Shown here piece after piece: positions 35,250 through 43,877 of a stretch of DNA of 54,582 nt. Below the pieces are notes generated by a model that made no database searches, was not told where the DNA came from, and saw only the letters and a list, made by a program, of their open reading frames with translations. The position numbers and the translations under genes are program-made. Within the stretch, counting starts at the first letter, position 1. Every line of letters begins with the position of its first letter. Origin of the DNA: Gammaproteobacteria bacterium (GTDB taxonomy: Bacteria > Pseudomonadota > Gammaproteobacteria > Pseudomonadales > Azotimanducaceae); contig VXPO01000175.1 in assembly GCA_009839505.1 (NCBI GenBank), positions 1-54,582 on the forward strand. The letters run 5' to 3'.

Positions 35250-36716
35250 TCAGGGATCGTTCTGCGACCGAAGGAGAGAGATCGCACTCGCGCGTTGTCT
35301 GGCGGTTTCGATGTCCTCCGGTGAGAAAGGCGCCGCTCGTTCGTACAGCGCCATGACGTCGATATCCGTACTGGTGCGCTTCGCCTCGGTCTCCACCAGC
35401 ATCGCATAGGTCAAACGTACTATCCGCTCGTCGTGCTCACGTCTTGGTCTGATTTCCACTCGCATACGGTCGAACTCGTCGTATACCGCTGATCGTTCAT
35501 CCCCATGTTCGCGATCCTCCCGGCGCAACTCATCGAGTTCGTCATCATTCAAGCCAGCCAACGGATCCTGACTCTCCAAGCGGCGACGCTCAACCTTGTC
35601 ACCATCCACTATGGCTGCAGCCCTGGCCCGTCCCCAGTCTCGTATTGACACGACCCGAGGATAGCGCTGGTCCACCTCTCGCAATCTCTCGGCTTGCTGT
35701 CGGTCCAGTCCCTCGAAGTGCTCGCGCCGGTATCTCTGTCGGACCTTCTCGATTTCCAGTTCGGCTTCGTGGATATAGGCCTGCGTCGGGTTCACCTCGA
35801 ACAAACGGTCGACATGGGCCGCGTCGCCTCGGAACTCGGACAGCGCCCAGGCGTCGCCCAGCCGGGCGGCCACCTCGATCAGCCTCTCGGACTCTTCCCG
35901 CAAATAGCCGTTGACCTCGTGGTCCTCCAACGGCCTGTCCGGATAGAACGAGTCCGGCGGATGCGACAAGTAAATGTCGTCGGCAGAGATCTCGAAGCGG
36001 TAGAGCGGAGCCATCACGTCAGCGGATACAGCACTACACCTCTCGGCCAGCCAGGCTGATCGGAACACCTCCTCCTCGATCACGTTCCTGCGTTGCCAGT
36101 AGATGCCGTTGTCGGCGATGTGCTCGATTCTGGACAACTTCTGTTCAAAATAGTCGTAGCTGACCATCGACGCGTGGTTTCGGCTGCACTCGCGCAGCAA
36201 AACAGCCGACCGGACCATCGACCGAGCGTCGCAATCACCCCCGGGATTCCGGCTGATCTCGCCATTGGCCACATCGCATGTTGCCTCCGCGAGCGTCTTG
36301 ACCGTGCCGTCTCTCACCGAGTCCGGATCGTCGAACACGTCGTGCCAGACCGGCGTATCGGCGACCGCCAGGATGCCGGAGGAGACTGGCCGATCTTGGA
36401 AGTACGCGTCCAAGGTGGCCAAGCACTCCGCGTCGACGACGTCACGAAACGAAGGGCAGCTCGCATGGAGGTCCGCCAAGTCCAAGGCTCTCCCGGACGG
36501 ACGGTCGGTCCCGCCAGCAGAAATGCGAGGCGACTGCGTTGGCTCCCGGATCGCATCCCCTACGGTTTCGCTGCGAAGTTGCGCCTGTTCCCTAACCGGC
36601 GCCGATTCGTGCTCGTCGTCATCGGCACCAATCACGAGCATAGCGCCAACCGCGCAGCCTGCCGCGAACGCGATCACCCCGACCACGATCACTCCGTTTC
36701 GCAACGACATCCGCAT
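35250..36716 (-). CDS. Six-cysteine membrane-anchored protein, paralogue 1
   Basis: Function not recognised. 488 residues: transmembrane anchor at about 9-30, an acidic/Pro linker to about 75, then a domain shared with the genes at 37-39.7 kb. Shared features in order: LDLADLHASC (C87), ECLATLD (C98), WHDVF, C147, C162, C177, then YWQRRNVIEEEVFRSAWLAERC (C227). Next comes AARLGDAWALSEF, slightly Sel1-like. Residues 280 onward are strongly charged, rich in Arg/Glu, probably long helices or coiled coil, and unique to this paralogue. Six conserved cysteines outside the membrane suggest disulfides. It is tail-to-tail with the DUF4143 ATPase gene. ATG 36710 is an alternative start. Confidence 0.72.
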   Translation of the reverse strand: MRMSLRNGVIVVGVIAFAAGCAVGAMLVIGADDDEHESAPVREQAQLRSETVGDAIREPTQSPRISAGGTDRPSGRALDLADLHASCPSFRDVVDAECLATLDAYFQDRPVSSGILAVADTPVWHDVFDDPDSVRDGTVKTLAEATCDVANGEISRNPGGDCDARSMVRSAVLLRECSRNHASMVSYDYFEQKLSRIEHIADNGIYWQRRNVIEEEVFRSAWLAERCSAVSADVMAPLYRFEISADDIYLSHPPDSFYPDRPLEDHEVNGYLREESERLIEVAARLGDAWALSEFRGDAAHVDRLFEVNPTQAYIHEAELEIEKVRQRYRREHFEGLDRQQAERLREVDQRYPRVVSIRDWGRARAAAIVDGDKVERRRLESQDPLAGLNDDELDELRREDREHGDERSAVYDEFDRMRVEIRPRREHDERIVRLTYAMLVETEAKRTSTDIDVMALYERAAPFSPEDIETARQRASAISLLRSQNDP

Positions 36717-36814
36717 TTGCCCATCACACTGCCCAGCCACATCCGTCGACCCCGGCCAGAACCAAGCTCCGCACGTCGATACCAGTTGGAGCCCGGCAAC
36801 GCGGGGATGGACGC

Positions 36815-36933
36815 ACGGCCACCCCTCGGCCGGCCCCCTCGGAAACCGGTGCGTGTAGTTTGGGGTGCTTACTGGCGGCCTGCAGGCACACGCGCCGGCC
36901 GATGGCCGGGAAGCGCGGGCCGTACGGTGCTAA
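36815..36933 (-). pseudogene. Fragment of a molybdenum hydroxylase large-subunit gene
   Basis: On the minus strand this stretch reads APYGPRFPAIGRRVCLQAA and then HPKLHAPVSEGAGRG, matching APYGPRFPAIGLRECLEAAKE and HPNYTAPVPEGAGRG of the large subunit encoded at 40080-42308. The parallel DNA is 41001-41119, mostly identical by eye. Only about 118 bp are present, without start or stop, so it is a relic of a duplicated or transferred copy. Confidence 0.8.
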
Positions 36934-36987
36934 CGATGGTCGGCAGCAGATGCAGCCGTCGGTGTGTCCCAAACTCCCTCCTTTTCT

Positions 36988-38263
36988 TTACTGTCGCGTC
37001 TTCGGCAACTCCCCTACGGCTCCGTCCTTGCGTATCGCATCCACGACCCAGTCTGTACTCTCGTGGTCTACAGGCGCCCTCCCTGAAGGCGTTGGGGGTG
37101 GCGTATAGAGCGACGTACGGCCCTCTACAAGTGCCGACAGGCGGGCCATGTCCAACTCGATGCCATGATGTTCCGCCAGTCGTACGGCATTCGCGGCATG
37201 CCGGGAGCGGTAGCCGCGTTTCGTCGCGTCGTCCATTGAGCCGACATACCCAGCGTAGTACTTGACGCGCATTATCTGACCGAGGACGGGATGGGCGGCG
37301 TCCATCTCTTCGGCGAACTCTTCGAACATGCCCGCCACTTGCGCCAAAGCCCACTCACTTCCAAGGCGTGCGGCGGTCAACATCAGTCGATACCCCTCTG
37401 TTTCTTGCGATATGTTGTGCTCCAACCATCGCCTGTCGTGGAACCCATCCCTCGAACCTATGACATCGTGGGGATTCGCCACATCTGTCCAAGGCGGTCC
37501 GCGGTACTCGAACGGAAATAGGGACTCGAACGCGCCTGTCCGACGCCAAGCTTCGGTCGGCACGGCAAGGCAGCGCGCCATGAGCCAAGCGTCTTGATAG
37601 TGGGCGTCTTCAACGATATTCCTGTATTCCCAATAAGCGCTCGTGTCGTCGACTTCGTCAATCCGCAAGGCGGCGACTCTTTCGTTAACCTCCCAATTCA
37701 GGACATCGAGTCTGGTCGTGAACGCGTGGCCACCGCATTCGAGTTTCAAAGAGGCCAACTCGGCCATGTCTGAGGCACCGCAATGCTTAGACCTTTCGGG
37801 ATATACGCCTTCCTCTGGTCGACACATCGGGTCGGACAACGCTTGTGCCACCCGACTTCGTTTCTCTAGGGGCGCAAGAAATACCCGGTTCCATGTCATA
37901 CGCCTGTCGAGATGAACAATGGGCGCCTGCACGAGAATCATCTAAACCCGAATAAGGCTCACGACCGAGGAACCGTTGGTCGAGCGCTTCCAAGCAACCT
38001 TGGGCAAGTTTTCCGTGACGCAAGGAGGGGCAGTGGTAGGCTAGATCCAGGATGTCCAAAGGCGTTGATGGAACCTGGCCGACCGCAACGGGCGATGGCG
38101 AGTGCTGGGGATGTCCCGGCAAGCTTGAGAGTAGGGAGTCACCGTCGGTCGTTGTCCTGTGGTTCCGTGACTCAACGGATTGCGTCGCGGTAAACCACAT
38201 CGTGACCGCAGCCAAAACGCCCAAGAACGTGGTAGCCGATGCAAGCATGCCCCGCGACGTCAT
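36988..38263 (-). pseudogene. Six-cysteine membrane-anchored protein, paralogue 2, frameshifted
   Basis: Two open frames together make one protein like paralogues 1 and 3. The upstream part (38263 to about 37945) has a transmembrane anchor (about residues 8-27), a linker, and LDILDLAYHCPSLRHGKLAQGCLEALDQRFLGREPYSG (C78, C90). The frame is then lost by one base near 37942-37948; the continuation begins MILVQAPIVHLDRRMTWNRVF and carries the remaining cysteines (DPMC, SKHC, KLEC) and AYWEYRNIVEDAHYQDAWLMARC. AARLGSEWALAQVAG follows. Removing one base would restore about 424 codons. It may be a true frameshift or a sequencing slip. Confidence 0.7.
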
Positions 38264-38319
38264 GGCTTGTCCTTGTTCCCTAGGCAAGTGGTGCCGCATG
38301 TGTCCGCTCTCGGACTCCC

Positions 38320-38513
38320 GAGTTCAAGTACGCGGATGTGCCGGGAACGACGCGTTCGAGGCGCATCGGCATGCAGGACCTGAATGTCACCCACCAGTGG
38401 GTGGTATTCCCGGGGACGAGGCGTACGACCTCGATGAACGGATACCGGTACTGCCGGTAGCAGACCTGCCGACCGTCCGTGAGACCAGTGTCGCGTGTGT
38501 CCGGAACTCTGCG
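38320..38513 (+). pseudogene. C-terminal fragment of a second DUF4143 ATPase gene
   Basis: From 38320 the DNA follows 34858-35016 of the full ATPase gene closely (GAGTTCAAGTACGCGGATG..., ending at the DLPTV codons), then jumps to match 35156-35187 (GTGTCCGGAACTC). The reading frame is broken by small indels. Orientation is the same as the full gene, and it again abuts the 3' end of a six-cysteine gene (38514). Confidence 0.8.
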
Positions 38514-39716
38514 TCAAGGCCACCAGTGGCCATCTTCGTCAGCAGGTTCACCAGATATCTGATCCACTCGATACAACAGCGAATATACGTCCTCGCCGAT
38601 CAGTTCGCCTATCGCGACCCAGTCAATGTCACGGTCTACCAACTCGTCAAACGGAAGGTGTGATCTTGCGCCCTGCAATCGCAATGCTGCGAGTTTGTAG
38701 GCTGCCGCCGTTTCCGCGCGTGCGACCCAATAGTCGTGCGGAAAATGCTCCATGTACCTAGAGCGACTACGGACCTGTGGCATGCGTTCGAACTCGAAAT
38801 CACCCAAAAGGTCGTAGCCCGTGGCGGGGTCGCGCTTGACGATCTCGTCGACCACCGCGCGGGTTGATAGGTCAGCTTGGCGTGCACGTGCGACGGCCGC
38901 TTCGTCCGTGAAGTCGACGATGATTGTGTTGCCGTACACGCGCCACACGTCAAGCGCCATCTTGTTATGGACGTAGTACTTGGCCGCCGCCTTGTCCCCC
39001 AACAGCGCCGCCCGCTCCCCGAACACGGCGTCTACCCATGGGGAGTCGTCCGCGTAGCCAACCAATCCGGTGATTTCGTTCTTGAGCGGTACCCATTTGT
39101 GATGGCACTCGCGACTGAGCCACGCCCTCTGCACCCATTCTTCGGCCTCTGATCGCCTAGCCTGACGGATCGCCTCCAAATTGGTCTCGCCTCGCAGGTC
39201 AAGGAACTGGACGCGATGCAGGGCATTGTCGGGTGGCTGGACACATGCTCTGATCGCCAACGCTAGATTGTGGGTTTCCCAAGCAGCGCACTGATGCTCT
39301 AGGTCGGGTCTCCATCCGGCAACGTCACATTCGGGATCACCAACAGCACGTTCCACGCTCTCCACCTGCGCGGCAAAGCCGTCGAACACCTCACCCCAGG
39401 TCCGCCCAGAGTGACCCGGCCAGCCAGACATCGTCGCCTTACGCGCCCGCATCCAAGCATCGGCTGCGTCGAGGCAGGCGTCCGTCTCCAAACCCCGCGC
39501 ACACCAAAACGCCAAGTCCAGTTCGTGGTGTTCCACGATGCTCGATTCCAGAGTTCCTTCACGGGGAATGTCCCGTGTCTCCGCATCGGGCTCCAAGTGT
39601 TGCGGGACTGCGGGAGCACCGGCAATTGAATCCTCGGGAGAGTCGTCTCGATAGTAGAGCAAGATGCACAGGGCAATCGCCACCACACTCACAACAGAGG
39701 CAAGTAGACGCTTCAT
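38514..39716 (-). CDS. Six-cysteine membrane-anchored protein, paralogue 3
   Basis: Function not recognised. 400 residues: N-terminal anchor at 3-21 (RLLASVVSVVAIALCILLY), acidic linker to about 62, then the shared domain: HELDLAFWC (C72), DACLDAADAW (C81), WGEVFDG, DPEC (C130), HQC (C143), RAC (C158), EWVQRAWLSREC (C204). The C-terminal half is unlike the other two paralogues and ends EDGHWWP. It appears to be the intact member most similar in layout to paralogue 2. The ATG at 39716 is the first after a non-coding gap. Tail-to-tail with the ATPase fragment. Confidence 0.72.
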   Translation of the reverse strand: MKRLLASVVSVVAIALCILLYYRDDSPEDSIAGAPAVPQHLEPDAETRDIPREGTLESSIVEHHELDLAFWCARGLETDACLDAADAWMRARKATMSGWPGHSGRTWGEVFDGFAAQVESVERAVGDPECDVAGWRPDLEHQCAAWETHNLALAIRACVQPPDNALHRVQFLDLRGETNLEAIRQARRSEAEEWVQRAWLSRECHHKWVPLKNEITGLVGYADDSPWVDAVFGERAALLGDKAAAKYYVHNKMALDVWRVYGNTIIVDFTDEAAVARARQADLSTRAVVDEIVKRDPATGYDLLGDFEFERMPQVRSRSRYMEHFPHDYWVARAETAAAYKLAALRLQGARSHLPFDELVDRDIDWVAIGELIGEDVYSLLYRVDQISGEPADEDGHWWP

Positions 39717-39722
39717 ATCGCA

Positions 39723-40079
39723 TCACCGTGGGCGAAAAGTGCCTCCCAACGCGCCCGAAATCCGTGCTCCAGAAGTGCGGATCGCGAGGCCGAGTATGCA
39801 GTAGCCCTGACCGTTCAGAAGGCATGATCCATCGTTCCCGCCGGGATAGCGGAGCTGCGTGTACCGTAGTCCAAGCACGTGGTGTGCGAACAAACGGCAA
39901 CTCACACCTGATGCCACTGTGAGGAGTGCTTGGCCACCCTGGAGCCGAGCCGATTCAGACACGGCGTTGGCGTCGACCGTCGGCGGTGCGAGCGTCGCCG
40001 CGAAGAGAGCGACCGCGACAAGACCTGTCGCGGCCGAAACGCGCGGCGTCGCTGCGCCGCGCGATGGTCGGAAGGAGGG
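39723..40079 (-). CDS. Possible exported small protein without a normal start codon
   Basis: The frame is open from just after the TAG of the hydroxylase large subunit (in the same frame) to 39723. It encodes a convincing signal-peptide-like stretch GLVAVALFAATLAPPTVDANA at about 40025-39963, followed by SARLQGGQALLTVASGVSCRLFAHHV, GLRYTQLRYPGGND and ISGALGGTFRPR, a beta-rich pattern. The first ATG/GTG/TTG in frame is GTG 39962, after the signal-like stretch. It may have an unusual start, an undetected frameshift, or be decayed. I do not recognise the family. Nothing else is seen in this 363-bp gap except a hairpin. Confidence 0.35.
   Translation of the reverse strand, partial: PSFRPSRGAATPRVSAATGLVAVALFAATLAPPTVDANAVSESARLQGGQALLTVASGVSCRLFAHHVLGLRYTQLRYPGGNDGSCLLNGQGYCILGLAIRTSGARISGALGGTFRPR
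40040..40063 (-). terminator. Hairpin downstream of the molybdenum hydroxylase operon
   Basis: CGCGCGGCG and CGCCGCGCG form a perfect 9-bp stem with a 6-nt loop, 17 bp past the large-subunit stop. A short run of T follows on the minus strand, so termination is plausible, although the hairpin also lies in the open frame of the small exported ORF. Confidence 0.5.
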
Positions 40080-42308
40080 CTACTCGCCCCCCTCCTGCCC
40101 GTCGATCGCCTCCAGCACCCTCGGCGGCGACAATGGCAGGTCGTCGATGCGGAAGCCGAGCTGGTCGCGGACCGCGTTCGAGACCGCCGCCAGCGGGGCG
40201 ACGATCGGGGTCTCGCCGACGCCGCGGACGCCGTAGGGGTGGAACGGGTTCGGCACTTCGATGATCTGGGTGTCGATCATCGGCATGTCCGAGGCCACCG
40301 GCACCCGGTAATCCAGGAAGCCGGCGTTCTCCATGACGCCGTCGGCGTCGTAGATGTACTCCTCGTTCAACGCCCAGCCGATGCCCTGCACCGCGCCGCC
40401 CTGCATCTGCCCTTCCACGTAGGATGGGTGGATGGCCCGGCCCGCGTCCTGGACGGCGGTGAAGCTCAGGATGTCGACCTTGCCGGTCTCCTTGTCCACC
40501 TTGGCGTCGGTGAAGTTGCAGGAGAACGATGCGCCCGCACCTTGAGCGTTGAGGCTTGCGCGGCCCAGCAGCGGTCCGCCGGTGCGGCCGGCGCCGCGGG
40601 CGATGTCGGCCAGCGACAGCGGGTTCACGTCGGCGTTGACACCCGGCTTGGGAACGGCTTCACCGTCGACCCAGTCCACCTGCTCCTCGTCGAGATCCCA
40701 GGTGAGCGCGGCGCGCTGCTTGCACTGGGCGATGATGTCTTCGCAGGCTTGGATCACCGCCATGCCGGTGGCGAACGTCGTGCGGCTGCCGCCGGTGACG
40801 TTGCAGAATCCCGTGGCCTCGGTGTCGCCGACGTGGGCCTTGACCCGCTCGTAGGGCACGCCCAGCGTTTCAGCCGCCATCAGCGCCATGGAGGCGCGTG
40901 AACCACCGATGTCGGGGCTGCCCTCCATCACCGTGACCGCGCCGTCCTCGGCGATGCGGACCTCGGCGCTGGACTGCATGCCGATATTGAACCAGAAGCC
41001 CACGGCGAGGCCGCGGCCGGCGCCTTCGGGAACCGGTGCGGTGTAGTTCGGGTGCTCCTTGGCGGCCTCCAGGCACTCGCGCAGGCCGATGGCCGGGAAG
41101 CGCGGGCCGTACGGCGCAACCGTGCCTTCGCCGGCCGCGTTCTTCAGCCGGAGTTCGATGGGATCCATGTTGAGCTTGCGCGCCAGTTCGTCGATGGCGC
41201 ATTCCATGGCGTGCATGGATTGCGGCGCGCCCGGTGCGCGGTAGGCGCAGACCTTGGGCTTGTTGACCAGCACGTCGTTGCCTTCGATCACGAGGTTCGG
41301 CACCTCGTAGGGAGCGAGCACGGACATGCAGCCGGGGCCGATCGGCGCCCCGGGGAACGCGCCCGCCTCGTAGGCGAGCCAGGCCGAGGCGGCGGTGAAC
41401 GTGCCGTCCTTCTTGGCGCCGACCTTGGCCCTGCACCAGGTGCCCGAGGTGGGTCCCGTGGCGCGGAACACGTCCTCGCGACTCATGGTCATCTTCACCG
41501 GACGTCCGGACATCTGGGACATCTTCACCGCCAGCGGTTCCAGGTAGATCGTGGTCTTGCCGCCGAAGCCGCCGCCGATCTCCGACGGAATGACCTTGAT
41601 GTTGCCGACGCTCTCGCCGAGCACCTGGGCGGTCAGCGAACGGACGTCGAAATGGCCCTGGGTGCAGCACCACACGGTGGACTTGCCGTCCTCGTTGACC
41701 GTCGCGGTGCAGGCGTGGGGTTCGATATAGCCCTGGTGCGCCATGGGCACCCGATGCTCGCTCTCGACGATCACGTCGGCCTCGGCGAAGCCGGCCTCCA
41801 GGTCGCCGCGCTCGAAGCGCTGGGTCGCGGCGACGTTGCTCGCCGGCTTCGACGTGTCGCCGTTGGTGTGCTGGTTCTCGTTGACCAGCGTGGCACCGTC
41901 GGCCATGGCCTGGTCCAGCGACATGACGGGTTCGAGAACCTCGTACTCGACATCGATCAACTCCAGCGCGGCTTCCGCCTGGAGTTGGGTCTTCGCGGCC
42001 ACGGCAGCCACCGCGTGGCCGTGGTAGAGGACCTTGTCGCGGGCGATCACGTTCTTGCCCAAGTCGCTCGCGTTGCCGGGGAAGTCCGCGCCCGAAACCG
42101 CCGCCATCACGCCTTCGGCCGCGGCCGCACGACTAATGTCCACGCTCTTGATGCGCGCGTGGGCATGGGGGCTGCGCAGCACCTTGCCATGCAGCATGTT
42201 GGGCAGGTTGAGGTCCGCGCCGAACGCCGCCCGCCCGGTCACCTTGTCGATGCCGTCGGGACGCACCGGCCGGGTGCCGATCGCCTTGAGGTCTACCGCT
42301 TCTGCCAC
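40080..42308 (-). CDS. Xanthine dehydrogenase-family molybdenum-binding large subunit
   Basis: The molybdopterin-binding catalytic subunit (742 residues) of a three-subunit hydroxylase. GIDKVTGRAAFGADLNLPNMLHGKVLRSPHAHARI is the N-terminal a/b hammerhead; PSEIGGGFGGKT, the MCD-loop equivalent CAYRAPGAPQSMHAMECAIDELA, and the catalytic glutamate in RGVGETPIVAPLAA follow. It lacks the AYxCSFR loop of form I CO dehydrogenase; AYRAPG resembles aromatic or N-heterocycle hydroxylases, so the substrate is open. The start is GTG 42308 with AAGGAG upstream; the longer frame to 42791 is antisense-like shadow of the small subunit. Last gene of the FAD-FeS-Mo operon; needs Moco from the MoaA pathway. Confidence 0.92.
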   Translation of the reverse strand: MAEAVDLKAIGTRPVRPDGIDKVTGRAAFGADLNLPNMLHGKVLRSPHAHARIKSVDISRAAAAEGVMAAVSGADFPGNASDLGKNVIARDKVLYHGHAVAAVAAKTQLQAEAALELIDVEYEVLEPVMSLDQAMADGATLVNENQHTNGDTSKPASNVAATQRFERGDLEAGFAEADVIVESEHRVPMAHQGYIEPHACTATVNEDGKSTVWCCTQGHFDVRSLTAQVLGESVGNIKVIPSEIGGGFGGKTTIYLEPLAVKMSQMSGRPVKMTMSREDVFRATGPTSGTWCRAKVGAKKDGTFTAASAWLAYEAGAFPGAPIGPGCMSVLAPYEVPNLVIEGNDVLVNKPKVCAYRAPGAPQSMHAMECAIDELARKLNMDPIELRLKNAAGEGTVAPYGPRFPAIGLRECLEAAKEHPNYTAPVPEGAGRGLAVGFWFNIGMQSSAEVRIAEDGAVTVMEGSPDIGGSRASMALMAAETLGVPYERVKAHVGDTEATGFCNVTGGSRTTFATGMAVIQACEDIIAQCKQRAALTWDLDEEQVDWVDGEAVPKPGVNADVNPLSLADIARGAGRTGGPLLGRASLNAQGAGASFSCNFTDAKVDKETGKVDILSFTAVQDAGRAIHPSYVEGQMQGGAVQGIGWALNEEYIYDADGVMENAGFLDYRVPVASDMPMIDTQIIEVPNPFHPYGVRGVGETPIVAPLAAVSNAVRDQLGFRIDDLPLSPPRVLEAIDGQEGGE

Positions 42309-42364
42309 TTGATATCTCCTTGAAGTCCTTGGTTTCTCGATTGACTCTTTCAGTCCTGTGGGCG

Positions 42365-42844
42365 TTATGCCTCGTAGGCCAGGGTTTGGGCCGCGTCCTG
42401 CACGGCGCGCACGATCTTGTCGTAGCCGGTGCAGCGGCACAGGTTGCCGGCCAGCCAGTAGCGGATCGTGGTTTCGTCGGGGTTCGGGTTCCTGTCCAGG
42501 AGCGCCTTGGTGGCGACGATGAAGCCCGGCGTGCAGATGCCGCACTGCAGCGCGGCGTGCTCGAGGTACTTCTCCTGGATCACGTGCAGCCCATCCGGAG
42601 TCGCGATGCCCTCGATGGTGGTGAGATCGACGCCGTCCGCCTCGACGCCGAGCATCAGGCAGGAACAGACCAGCCGACCGTCCACCATCACCGAGCACGC
42701 GCCGCAGTCGCCGGTGGCGCAGCCCTCCTTTGTGCCGGTCAGGCCGAGCTCGTCCCTCAAGACCTCCAGCAGGGTCTGATGGGGTTCGCACAAGAACTCC
42801 ATCTGGTCGCCATTAATTGTCGTAGAAACATGAGTTTTGCTCAT
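42365..42844 (-). CDS. Xanthine dehydrogenase-family 2Fe-2S small subunit
   Basis: The electron-transfer subunit (159 residues) with two 2Fe-2S clusters. The plant-type ferredoxin domain has GCATGDCGACSVMVDGRLVCSC, and the C-terminal helical domain QCGICTPGFIVATKALL and NLCRCTGYDKIV. The start is ATG 42844, preceded by GGGAGA; the frame upstream to 43102 lies within the FAD-subunit gene and is a shadow. It is located between the FAD and Mo subunits in the operon. Confidence 0.95.
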   Translation of the reverse strand: MSKTHVSTTINGDQMEFLCEPHQTLLEVLRDELGLTGTKEGCATGDCGACSVMVDGRLVCSCLMLGVEADGVDLTTIEGIATPDGLHVIQEKYLEHAALQCGICTPGFIVATKALLDRNPNPDETTIRYWLAGNLCRCTGYDKIVRAVQDAAQTLAYEA

Positions 42845-42881
42845 TAACGTAATCTCCCTATGAGCTTTGAATCGCGCCGGG

Positions 42882-43760
42882 TTAGAGTGCCAGGGCGCGG
42901 TCGCGGGCGATGGCCGCCGCACGCTTGGTGAGTACGCCGACGACCTTCCTGCGGTACTCGATCGTGCCGCGCTTGTCCGTGATGGGCTTCGCCAACGCGC
43001 TGGAAGCATCCGCCGCGGCCGCCAGTGCAGCATCGTCCACTTGGGTTCCGACCAAGGCCGCTGCGGCGTCGGGCACCACGAGGGCGGTGATCGCCACCGC
43101 ACCGATGGACACCTTGGCCGCGGTGCAGGTCCCGGATCCGTCGAGCGTCAGCGCGACCCCGGCGCCGCATACCGCGATATCCATCTCCGTGCGGGGGATG
43201 AAGCGCAGGTAGGCGTCGGAACTGCGTCCCTTGGGACGCGGAATCTTGAAGCCGATCAGGAACTCGGTGGGGTCGAGAACGTTGGTCCCGACACCGGTGA
43301 CGAAGTCTTCGGTCGGAACCTCCCGGTTGCCGCCCGACGAGGCGATGACGCAGACCGCACCGCAGGCGATGAGTGCCGGGATCGTGTCCCCCGCAGGAGA
43401 CGAATTGCATAGATTGCCGCCGATGGTCGCGCGGCCCTGGATCTGGGTGGAGCCGATCAGGTCGGCCGCTTCGATGAGTCCGGGAAGAAGGCCCTTCAAC
43501 TCGGCGTTCTCGTTCAACACGGCCGAGGCGATGGCCGCGCCAATGAAGATCTCGTCGCCGCCGATGGAGAGCGCGTTGGCCTCCGCGACATGCTTGACGT
43601 CCACAAAGGTCCGCGGTCCCTTGTCTATGGACCGCATCTGCACCATGACATCGGTGCCACCGGCGAGAATCTGCGTCCGGTTGCCGGCGGCGTTCTCGCT
43701 GCCGAGTACCGAAAGTGCTTCGTCGACGCTCGTCGGTGCCTGGTAGGCGTATGCCCCCAT
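42882..43760 (-). CDS. Xanthine dehydrogenase-family FAD-binding medium subunit
   Basis: The FAD subunit (292 residues), first gene of the hydroxylase operon. AGGTDVMVQMRS (normally AGGTDL) and TIGGNLCNSSPAGDTIPAL are the two FAD-pyrophosphate motifs; the C-terminal CO-dehydrogenase-flavoprotein domain follows (IGAVAITAL, YRRKVVGVLTKRA). ATG 43760 has GGGAGAA at good spacing; the frame continues up to 44480 antisense to the dipeptidase gene, which I reject. Divergent from the dipeptidase gene, sharing a 117-bp promoter region with a TATACA-like box. Confidence 0.92.
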   Translation of the reverse strand: MGAYAYQAPTSVDEALSVLGSENAAGNRTQILAGGTDVMVQMRSIDKGPRTFVDVKHVAEANALSIGGDEIFIGAAIASAVLNENAELKGLLPGLIEAADLIGSTQIQGRATIGGNLCNSSPAGDTIPALIACGAVCVIASSGGNREVPTEDFVTGVGTNVLDPTEFLIGFKIPRPKGRSSDAYLRFIPRTEMDIAVCGAGVALTLDGSGTCTAAKVSIGAVAITALVVPDAAAALVGTQVDDAALAAAADASSALAKPITDKRGTIEYRRKVVGVLTKRAAAIARDRALAL

Positions 43761-43877
43761 GTTTTCTCCCTTCCAGTGAGCCAAGCGCCTATGTATATCA
43801 GAAAGGTGTGGCCGAATCACGACGCTGGCCGAATACGGACGTAGAATAGCGGCCCCCTTCTGTAGCTCGGGCTCTCG

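Noticed and set aside
40080-42323. Long plus-strand frames opposite the molybdenum hydroxylase large subunit
   Set aside because: Antisense shadows; the minus-strand frame carries all family motifs.
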